Shown: piece after piece, positions 47,228 through 52,615 of the stretch
How the letters are laid out: every line of letters begins with the position of its first letter
Numbering within the stretch: position 1 is the stretch's first letter
Assembly: GCA_011620585.1 (NCBI GenBank)
Contig: WOYV01000123.1
Coordinates: 1-52,615 of the forward strand
Origin: Draconibacterium sp.
GTDB taxonomy: Bacteria > Bacteroidota > Bacteroidia > Bacteroidales > Prolixibacteraceae
DNA length: 52,615 nucleotides
Direction of reading: 5' to 3'
Made by a program: the position numbers and the translations under genes
The notes under the pieces: model-generated
What the model was told of the DNA's origin: nothing
Databases searched by the model: none
The model's input: only the letters and a program-made list of their open reading frames with translations

Positions 47228-48426
47228 CGGATATATTGTTGGTAAAAATCGATAAGCTTGCCTGCTGTTGCTAAGTTATCAAAATTTTCATGGATGAACC
47301 CGATGGCATTTCGTCCTATTTCGAGAAATAAATCCTGATCATCTAAAAGATCCGAAACTGCCTGTACAAAATCCGTCTCATTTTCGGCAATCAACAAATG
47401 TCTTCGATGTTGCACATCAATCCCTTCGGCGCCTATTGGAGTGGTTACAATGCTTTTCCCGAGCGCCATTCCTTCGATGATCTTCACACGCATACCACTT
47501 CCCGAAAAAAGCGGAACGATCATCACCGATTTTGAATTCATAAAATCGTAGGCATCGGCTACCTCGCCCACAAATACAACATTGGGCAATTCCATCCGTT
47601 TTTGAAGCCAGCCCGGGGCATTTCTTCCGGCTACATAAAATTTTATTTCAGGATATTTTTCATGAATTGCAGGCCAGCATTTTTCAACAAACCAGATCAA
47701 ACCTTCCTGATTGGGGGCCCACTCCATCGACCCCAGGTGAAATAATGTGGGATGCTCAAGTTTTTTTGAGTTGGGAATCATCACCGATGCATCGATACCA
47801 GTTTGTGAAACATGCGTGGGTTTTTTATTTCCCATATTATTCAGTATGGATTCGTCGCGTGCAGTGATGGGTACCAACAAATCATAACTATTCAGCATCG
47901 ATAGCTCAAATTTTTGTATCCTCCGTGAAAGATTTTTTAAATAGAACCGTCGAAAGCCTTGCGAAACTTTCATACTTCGCTGCCATATTTCGTGCTCGAT
48001 ATTATGTGCACGATATACAACCAGGGCTTTTGAATTTTTTCTGATAACCGGAATATATGGAAGCAGGTAAAGTCCTTCCAGTTGGATGATATCAAATGAT
48101 TCATTCAGCAACAACTTTTCGAGTTCTTTTGAGAAATTATCGCTGATAAAACGAACGGCATTGTAGGGTTTTTTCGAGAAAATCAGGTTTAACAAAGCCT
48201 GCAATGCACTGATTCGCGCCGGGACATCAACCAGCCTGAATGCGGCAATATTTTTCACGGTTTCGGGAATATCCTTGTAATTGGTGTAATGTTTCACCGT
48301 GTTCATCGATAAAACCGTTACCTGGTGGCCTAACTGAGAAAAACCAACACACAGGTTCATACAGGCTATTGCACCGCCGTCTTTGGCAGGATAGGGAACT
48401 TTATTGGTAACCTGCAGTATCCTCAT
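47224..48426 (-). CDS. GT4-type glycosyltransferase
   Basis: The 400-residue protein is a GT-B enzyme. The N-terminal Rossmann domain begins RILQVTNKVPYPAKDGGAIA with a glycine-rich loop. The C-terminal nucleotide-sugar domain has HLGSMEWAPNQEGL and the GT4 donor motif PLFSGSGMRVKIIEGMALGK. It should add a sugar from a nucleotide donor to a surface glycan or lipid. It lies eight bases after the LptF/G gene and overlaps the GT2 gene, so the three are made as one operon linked to envelope biogenesis. Confidence 0.9.
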   Translation of the reverse strand: MRILQVTNKVPYPAKDGGAIACMNLCVGFSQLGHQVTVLSMNTVKHYTNYKDIPETVKNIAAFRLVDVPARISALQALLNLIFSKKPYNAVRFISDNFSKELEKLLLNESFDIIQLEGLYLLPYIPVIRKNSKALVVYRAHNIEHEIWQRSMKVSQGFRRFYLKNLSRRIQKFELSMLNSYDLLVPITARDESILNNMGNKKPTHVSQTGIDASVMIPNSKKLEHPTLFHLGSMEWAPNQEGLIWFVEKCWPAIHEKYPEIKFYVAGRNAPGWLQKRMELPNVVFVGEVADAYDFMNSKSVMIVPLFSGSGMRVKIIEGMALGKSIVTTPIGAEGIDVQHRRHLLIAENETDFVQAVSDLLDDQDLFLEIGRNAIGFIHENFDNLATAGKLIDFYQQYIR

Positions 48427-48434
48427 AGAATAGT

Positions 48435-49910
48435 CTATTTCTTCGGTTTTTGTTTGAAAAACCTTCCAAGTCCCAACCTACTAAAAAACTTGGTGTAGGT
48501 TTCGGCCGACATGATGGCAGAATCGGTAGCTGCTTTATAGGTTAACCACACGCCAACCGGCAGGAAAATATAAGTTGAGAACCACATCCCGTTCATCATG
48601 TTCCACACATCTTCACGTGCCGATTTTTCGCCGCTGATTGATAATATATAGTAAAATATAAACAATAATATGGAAACAATTACCGGCATTCCTAAACCTC
48701 CTTTTCGAATAATGGCTCCCAAAGGCGCGCCAACAAAGAAAAAGACAAGAACGGCCACGGAAAGCGTAAACTTCCGGTGCGCCTCCATATTGTAACGATT
48801 TAGGTTGGTTTTATGCACATACAGCTGACTCTGGAACATGTTAACATTTTGATTGACATTGCGTGCGCTTTCCAGGGCCTGACCAACAATATCGGCTTGC
48901 ACCCATTTTTCGACGCCCGCAAAACAACTGTCAAAATCAACAATTGTATCCGGCCCAGGTACTGCTGGCCTTTTTAGAGAGTCTTCTTTCACCATTAAGT
49001 TGTATAGCGCTATGGTAACTGTAGGGTTCAGATTAATTTGCGTCATATACTTCCTCAGCCTGTTGTAATAATCAACCGAAAGGCTGTCTTCCATGTCACG
49101 CAGTTCTTTCAGGTTTAGCATTCGGGATTGGTTTCGGAAAATACTCTCGTCGCGCCGGTTAAAATCGAAACCCTTTGTTTTTACACGAATCGTTTGTTCC
49201 TGAAAGATGCTTCGACGGTATCCATGATTGTCTCTGTCGCGGTTATTTTCAGGCTTTGTTTCTTCGTAATTGATGCCATGGAACAGAGTAAGGACCATAA
49301 ACTTTTTATCGTCAGTGATTCGAAGTATTCCGGAGTCAGCGACAGTTACGCTTTCGTTAGCTTTCCCTCCACTGTGATCGTAAATAAGCAAGTCGTACAA
49401 CATTTTTGTTTTGTTGTCTTTGTGGCTCACCTTTATACTATATCCATCAATTTCGTTGGTGAAAACTCCGCTTTGTAAAACAAGTTCCGGTTTTTGTTGC
49501 TTCACACTGTATAATAATGTTGAAAAACGAAGATTGGTTTTCGGAACAATATTGTTTGAAAAGTAAAATGCGGTGGATGTTATTAAAATTGCAATCAAAA
49601 TCAAAGGTCGCATTATCCTGAATAAAGATATTCCCGAGGATTTCATGGCCACCAACTCGTAGTTCTCGCCCATCGAGCCAAACGTCATAATCGATGCCAG
49701 TAGCATGGCCAGCGGGAATGCCAGGGGTAGCAAGGCAAACGAAGCATAGAACATCATTTCAGCCAATACGCCAAAATCGAGTCCCTTGCCAACCAGATCG
49801 TCCACGTACTTCCATAAAAACTGCATAAGCAGGATAAAAAGTACAATAAAAAAGGTCATCACAAATGGCCCGATGAACGACTTAATGATGTATAAATGCA
49901 AACGTTTCAT
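48435..49910 (-). CDS. LptF/LptG-family permease (YjgP/YjgQ)
   Basis: The 491-residue protein has the LptF/G arrangement: membrane segments at about 12-35, 45-80 and 100-120, a periplasmic beta-jellyroll domain (about 130-375), and three C-terminal segments (about 395-480). The start MKRLHLYIIKSFIGPFVMTF and LRFSTLLYSVKQQKPELVL are typical. Together with LptB and LptC these proteins extract lipopolysaccharide from the inner membrane. The length (longer than E. coli LptF) is due to an expanded periplasmic part, common in Bacteroidota. A perfect -7 box lies 30 bases upstream. Confidence 0.9.
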   Translation of the reverse strand: MKRLHLYIIKSFIGPFVMTFFIVLFILLMQFLWKYVDDLVGKGLDFGVLAEMMFYASFALLPLAFPLAMLLASIMTFGSMGENYELVAMKSSGISLFRIMRPLILIAILITSTAFYFSNNIVPKTNLRFSTLLYSVKQQKPELVLQSGVFTNEIDGYSIKVSHKDNKTKMLYDLLIYDHSGGKANESVTVADSGILRITDDKKFMVLTLFHGINYEETKPENNRDRDNHGYRRSIFQEQTIRVKTKGFDFNRRDESIFRNQSRMLNLKELRDMEDSLSVDYYNRLRKYMTQINLNPTVTIALYNLMVKEDSLKRPAVPGPDTIVDFDSCFAGVEKWVQADIVGQALESARNVNQNVNMFQSQLYVHKTNLNRYNMEAHRKFTLSVAVLVFFFVGAPLGAIIRKGGLGMPVIVSILLFIFYYILSISGEKSAREDVWNMMNGMWFSTYIFLPVGVWLTYKAATDSAIMSAETYTKFFSRLGLGRFFKQKPKK

Positions 49911-49939
49911 GCAATCGGTTTACCTTCTAAAAACGAGTA

Positions 49940-49947
49940 CAAAACTA
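49940..49947 (-). promoter_or_regulatory. -7 box for the lptF operon
   Basis: The minus strand reads TAGTTTTG, a perfect TAnnTTTG, 30 bases before the start codon. Confidence 0.45.
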
Positions 49948-50017
49948 AGTTATTTTGGTGATTGGGAAAGTAAAAAAAGTTAAGAATACTGAAACGTGTT
50001 TGTCTTTTTTGAAGCGA

Positions 50018-50407
50018 TCAGGCAATCGAACCTAAAATATGTTTGAGATCGGCAACCTGAGTATCCCATAAACCCTTTGCCTCATCCTCTTCTCCCTCTT
50101 CCACAAAATCGGCAATAATAAGCGACACATCTCCTGTTAGTTCGTCGCGTGTAATTCTAAATTCGAAATACGATTCCTCCTCATCTTCGGTATCAAGCCA
50201 ATTAAACCTGACGAGCTTGTTTTCTTTCTGTAAAGTCATCTCGGCAACCTGCTCCGATTTATCCCAAATAAATGTGTATTTTTTACCCCTTACACGAACA
50301 TCATCGGCAAACCATTCAGTCAGCCCGGAGGCCGTACTGAGCCTGTTATACAAAACTTTAGGGGAGCAATTAATTACGTATTCAAATTGTATCCTGTTCT
50401 TTGCCAT
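50018..50407 (-). CDS. START-like (SRPBCC) domain protein
   Basis: From ATG 50407 (MAKNRIQFEYV) the protein is 129 residues and acidic. It has the START-like fold seen in Bacteroidota: FEYVINCSPKVLYNRLSTAS, GLTEWFADDV, and KYTFIWDKSEQVAEM, then LVRFNWLD with an acidic loop and a C-terminal helix WDTQVADLKHILG. Such proteins bind a hydrophobic ligand, but the role of this group is unknown. A longer start at 50452 would lie across the promoter. It is single, with its own promoter. Confidence 0.85.
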   Translation of the reverse strand: MAKNRIQFEYVINCSPKVLYNRLSTASGLTEWFADDVRVRGKKYTFIWDKSEQVAEMTLQKENKLVRFNWLDTEDEEESYFEFRITRDELTGDVSLIIADFVEEGEEDEAKGLWDTQVADLKHILGSIA

Positions 50408-50422
50408 AAGTTCGATTTTTGG

Positions 50423-50453
50423 CAATATAGTTATTAGAAATGTAACTAACAAA
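50423..50453 (-). promoter_or_regulatory. promoter of the START-like gene
   Basis: On the minus strand TTTG (50450-50453), 20-base spacer, then TATATTG (50423-50429), one base short of the full -7 consensus. The start codon is 16 bases further. Confidence 0.5.
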
Positions 50454-50524
50454 CAACAAAATCAAGGCTTCTATGGTTGATTTCAATTTTTTCAAAAAAA
50501 ACGGAGCCAAATAAAAATAAATAC

Positions 50525-50532
50525 TATATTTG
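50525..50532 (+). promoter_or_regulatory. -7 box upstream of tRNA-Met
   Basis: TATATTTG, perfect TAnnTTTG, 88 bases before the tRNA. Between them lies a perfect 9-bp hairpin GCTTTTTAC/GTAAAAAGC (50559-50580), so the transcript leader would be structured. A second TAAATTTG at 50614-50621 ends on the first tRNA base and is too close to be used. Confidence 0.4.
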
Positions 50533-50620
50533 CACCGCAATTTTAAAGCCTTTTGGGCGCTTTTTACAACGGTAAAAAGCTTTGCAAATACAAAGATTAA
50601 ATTGCTTTTAAATTAAATTT

Positions 50621-50694
50621 GGCGAGGTAGCTCAGCTGGTTAGAGCGCATGATTCATAATCATGAGGTCGGCGGTTCAAGCCCGCCTCTCGCTA
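50621..50694 (+). tRNA. tRNA with CAT anticodon (Met, or Ile2)
   Basis: A 74-base cloverleaf: acceptor GGCGAGG/TCTCGCT with wobbles at both ends, D-arm AGCTCAGCTGGTTAGAGC, anticodon loop TTCATAA with CAT at 50655-50657, T-arm GGCGGTTCAAGCCCGCC, discriminator A. The stem lacks the G-C triplet of the initiator, so it is elongator Met or the lysidine-modified Ile; I cannot separate them here. Confidence 0.95.
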
Positions 50695-50703
50695 CTGGAA
50701 ATG

Positions 50704-50740
50704 AAGCAGTTACAAAACAAAGTAACTGCTTTCTCTTTTT
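50704..50740 (+). terminator. intrinsic terminator after tRNA-Met
   Basis: A perfect 10-bp stem, AAGCAGTTAC (50704-50713) and GTAACTGCTT (50722-50731), is followed by TCTCTTTTT. Confidence 0.9.
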
Positions 50741-50790
50741 CATACATCGTGATACATACAAATTGCCGTAAAAAGGACAGTTAAGAGAAT

Positions 50791-50815
50791 AAAAAAAACG
50801 CCTGACTATCAGACG
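50791..50815 (-). terminator. intrinsic terminator behind the DUF6266 fragment
   Basis: On the minus strand CGTCTGA (plus 50809-50815) pairs with TCAGGCG (plus 50799-50805) with one wobble and a 3-base loop, followed by eight T. Confidence 0.8.
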
Positions 50816-50837
50816 GTTTACCCTCCTGATAAATTTA

Positions 50838-51017
50838 TTAATCCGGCATGGCAATTTCGAACGAGCCAATGTATTTACTATTCGAAACCGAACCATCCAA
50901 CGTGCGAAATGCAATATAACATTCGACAAAATCGCCTTCATAATTTGATGGAAATGATAGGACCTGGTCTTGTGCCGTTCTTTCAATCCCTTCGGTAACA
51001 TACACAGCTTCCTTCAT
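50838..51017 (-). pseudogene. 3' fragment of a DUF6266-like gene
   Basis: A 59-codon frame ends at 50838 and reads VTEGIERTAQDQVLSFPSNY, then EGDFVECYIAFRTLDGSVSN and SKYIGSFEIAMPD. The pattern of cysteine-tyrosine, AF, then SNS-Y-G near the end is that of the DUF6266 C-terminus in Bacteroidota. The expected upstream 150 residues are absent; the frame is closed by a TGA just before. Its terminator is intact. The 300 bases from 51018 to 51342 show nothing else I can support. Confidence 0.55.
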
Positions 51018-51307
51018 TGTGAATAATCGATGCCATATTCATGGCTTTAGCCCGTTCAAGTCCTATGAAATTAACTCAAATGTCAGACTACCAGGGTCTT
51101 TTTGTTTGTAATGCATCTGTTTGTGTATTAAATTGAAGAAATCGGAGCAAATATGTCAGAGATAATTGTTTAGGAAGCCTTAATTGAACGCTTAGGCACC
51201 CAAAAACAAAGTGAATGAAACAGACAAAAGGAAACGGAATAAATGGAATAGCGGGCGGGAAATGTGCGTTTGTGCCGTAGTCTTTTGGATGGCTTCAGGA
51301 ACGGAGA

Positions 51308-51342
51308 TTAAACCACCTCCTTTTGGGTGGTGGTTAATTTTT
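51308..51342 (+). terminator. hairpin with T-run next to the Fic gene end
   Basis: AACCACC (51311-51317) pairs with GGTGGTT (51329-51335), followed by AATTTTTTT on the plus strand. It directly follows the Fic stop on the minus strand and could end transcription there, although the minus side has only a short T-run. Confidence 0.6.
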
Positions 51343-52452
51343 TTATTCTATTTCTACCAATTCATAACTTGTACTTCGTCCACCTCCTTCAGTCTTTCTC
51401 AAAATATTTTTATTTATCAAGTCCTGGATATCTCTTAAAGCAGTGTCTGTTGAGCATTTGGCAATTTTCGCCCATTTTGATGAAGTCAAATTCCCATCAA
51501 ATCCATCTAATAATTTGTTTAGCAGTAATTTTTGCCTGTCATTCTGGAGTTTTGTTGCATTCAAATTCCAGAATTTGTGTTTATAAATCACTTTTCCTAA
51601 AACCTGATTTGAAGAATTTAGTGCATCAAATAAGCACTTTAAAAACCATTCCAGCCAATTTGTAATTTCTACTGTTCCTTTTTGTGTTTTTTCAAGAACG
51701 TCGTAGTATTGCTTCCTTTCTTTGCTTATTTGTGCAGACATGCTATAAAATCGATGTGATATTCCATCCGACTTTGCCAACTGCATATCAGTTATTGCTC
51801 TTGCTATTCTGCCATTTCCGTCTTCAAACGGGTGAATCGTCACAAACCACAAATGCGCAATTCCTGCTTTAATAACAGGGTCTTGTGTTTCATTTTTGTT
51901 GAACCATTCTAAAAATTGGTTTATTTCATTCTCAATATTTGAAGCATCCGGGGCTTGATAGTGAACTTTTTCTTTTCCCAAAGCACCGGAGACAACTTGC
52001 ATGGGACCTGTTGAGTCGTCTCTCCAGTTTCCAACAATTATTTTATACATTCCACTTCTTCCTGTTGGGAATAAGGCAGCATGCCAATCAAAAAGCCGTT
52101 CTTTTGTTAATGGCTTAGAATAATTTTGTGTGGCATCCAACATCATTTCTACAACTCCTTCAACATTTCTGTCGGATGGAATTAATCCTGAAATTTCCAT
52201 TCCCAGACGACGAGCCAACGATGAGCGCACTTGTTCTGGATTTAAAATTTCTCCCTCAATTTCGTTTGATTTTAAAACATCAAGAGTCAACGTTTCCAGG
52301 GTTGCTTCATTTCGAAGGTCGAAACCCAGTGATTCCATTCTACCAACAAGCCTTCCTTGTAAGTTTCTTACTTTTCCTAACAACGAAAGCAGTTTTTCAT
52401 TGTCCCATTTAAAGTTAGCCCAACCTTCTTTTTGATATATGTAAATCTTCAT
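51343..52452 (-). CDS. Fic-family AMP transferase with N-terminal inhibitory helix and C-terminal wHTH
   Basis: From ATG 52452 the protein is 369 residues (a TTG three codons earlier is rejected). The N-terminal domain (1-100) is of the DUF4172 type and holds the inhibitory motif S62-N-E-I-E66-G67, matching (S/T)xxxE(G/N). The Fic domain follows (about 115-270) with catalytic HPFEDGNGR (His207 to Arg215). The end (about 300-369) resembles a winged helix (LTSSKWAKIAKCSTDTALRDI and NILRKTEGGGRSTSYEL). Fic enzymes attach AMP to proteins; the glutamate blocks the active site until relieved. The wHTH suggests self-regulation through the repeats just upstream. No separate antitoxin is present. Confidence 0.92.
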   Translation of the reverse strand: MKIYIYQKEGWANFKWDNEKLLSLLGKVRNLQGRLVGRMESLGFDLRNEATLETLTLDVLKSNEIEGEILNPEQVRSSLARRLGMEISGLIPSDRNVEGVVEMMLDATQNYSKPLTKERLFDWHAALFPTGRSGMYKIIVGNWRDDSTGPMQVVSGALGKEKVHYQAPDASNIENEINQFLEWFNKNETQDPVIKAGIAHLWFVTIHPFEDGNGRIARAITDMQLAKSDGISHRFYSMSAQISKERKQYYDVLEKTQKGTVEITNWLEWFLKCLFDALNSSNQVLGKVIYKHKFWNLNATKLQNDRQKLLLNKLLDGFDGNLTSSKWAKIAKCSTDTALRDIQDLINKNILRKTEGGGRSTSYELVEIE

Positions 52453-52456
52453 TCTC

Positions 52457-52553
52457 CGCAATATTTGCGATAAATATACGACTTATTCTCCGCATATTTA
52501 TTCTATTCATCGCACATTATGCGACAAATAAAGGTATTAATCGCCGCACATTG
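52457..52553 (-). promoter_or_regulatory. repeated CGCAnATT array and palindromes upstream of the Fic gene
   Basis: Four copies of CGCA followed by an AT-rich tail start at 52457, 52491, 52511 and 52546, spaced 34, 20 and 35 bases. Two are perfect palindromes: CGCAA-tat-TTGCG (52457-52469) and TCGCA-catta-TGCGA (52510-52524). ATTCTCCGCA is a direct repeat at 52451 and 52485. The array begins five bases before the Fic ATG and would cover any promoter, which looks like an operator. Confidence 0.6.
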
Positions 52554-52569
52554 TCTTTTTTAGCCTTTT

Positions 52570-52615
52570 TTAGAATCTTACTAATAATCCGCCACCCCAC
52601 CCGTATTGGTTGTTA
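52570..52615 (-). CDS. C-terminal end of an outer-membrane beta-barrel protein (partial)
   Basis: The last 14 complete codons before TAA at 52570 read NNQYGWGGGLLVRF, with a terminal phenylalanine and alternating pattern, the usual end of an outer-membrane barrel strand. The rest lies beyond the window. It is upstream of the Fic gene on the same strand, about 120 bases away. Confidence 0.55.
   Translation of the reverse strand, partial: NNQYGWGGGLLVRF

Noticed and set aside
50660-51001. Minus-strand open frame over tRNA-Met and its terminator
   Set aside because: It runs through a tRNA and a hairpin and in the wrong frame relative to the DUF6266 fragment.
51211-51438. Plus-strand open frame crossing the Fic gene end
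   Set aside because: It overlaps a hairpin and the Fic coding end antisense, with no supporting features.
51343-52452. Classical two-gene Fic toxin-antitoxin
   Set aside because: No separate antitoxin frame was found; the inhibitory motif lies within the same protein.
52543-52615. Promoter of a plus-strand gene at the right edge
   Set aside because: The minus strand there encodes a barrel C-terminus, which explains the sequence better.

Overview
The window reads as chromosome of a Bacteroidota bacterium, most likely an environmental Marinilabiliales/Prolixibacteraceae-type organism (order-level placement is inference). The signs are: -7 boxes of the form TAnnTTTG some 20-30 bases before many start codons and few recognisable Shine-Dalgarno sequences; tRNA genes without an encoded CCA end; a futalosine-pathway menaquinone gene (mqnA); DUF4252, DUF6266 and NfeD-type proteins; and glycoside hydrolases of families 29 and 2 with signal peptides. 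Most of the window is ordinary housekeeping and metabolism in short operons with clear intrinsic terminators.

Layout. 1-180: the 3' part of a tRNA-Asp and a broken second copy. 236-9755: a phosphotriesterase-like lipoprotein, an EamA transporter, pheT, a divergent M3 peptidase (dcp), a degenerate 42-bp repeat tract, an MscS channel with a DUF432-like partner, and a DUF4252 protein. 9840-10875: ECF sigma and anti-sigma pair. 11074-12399: GH29 fucosidase. 12498-12948: frameshifted half-size EamA gene. 13092-16318: operon AMP nucleosidase - holA - rhomboid protease - aminotransferase-IV-like protein, with a divergent solitary HsdR-N protein. 16910-22532: GNAT, a GT2 fused to a decayed sugar-phosphotransferase, recR and malic enzyme. 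22784-24348: DUF308 protein and a dead HTH gene. 24349-29541: two GH2 enzymes with a GH51-like stub between them. 29829-36433: a NarL-type two-component system followed by a porin and PstSCAB, the most system-like block here. 36977-43474: fRMsr, NfeD, mqnA, purB, MsbA-like ABC exporter. 43513-50407: LutA-like protein, tRNA-Trp, tRNA-Ser, HU, trmH, an LptF-GT4-GT2 operon and a START-like protein. 50621-52615: tRNA-Met followed by accessory DNA (DUF6266 stub, Fic gene with an operator-like repeat array, the end of an outer-membrane barrel gene).

How the parts work together. The histidine kinase, response regulator, outer-membrane porin, lipoprotein binding protein and ABC importer form a complete sense-and-import path for phosphate or a related oxyanion, with no phoU and no PhoB/PhoR-type regulator in view. 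The LptF-GT4-GT2 operon and the MsbA-like exporter serve envelope glycolipid synthesis and export. The glycosidases supply sugar catabolism. Several genes carry inactivating or unusual changes: missing PLP lysine at 13092-13931, loss of the catalytic core of a sugar transferase at 17437-19392, a T8-tract frameshift near 12844, and in-frame stops at 23377-23916. I saw no CRISPR array, complete insertion sequence, or classical defence system. All homology statements are from reading the protein sequences; no database search was run.
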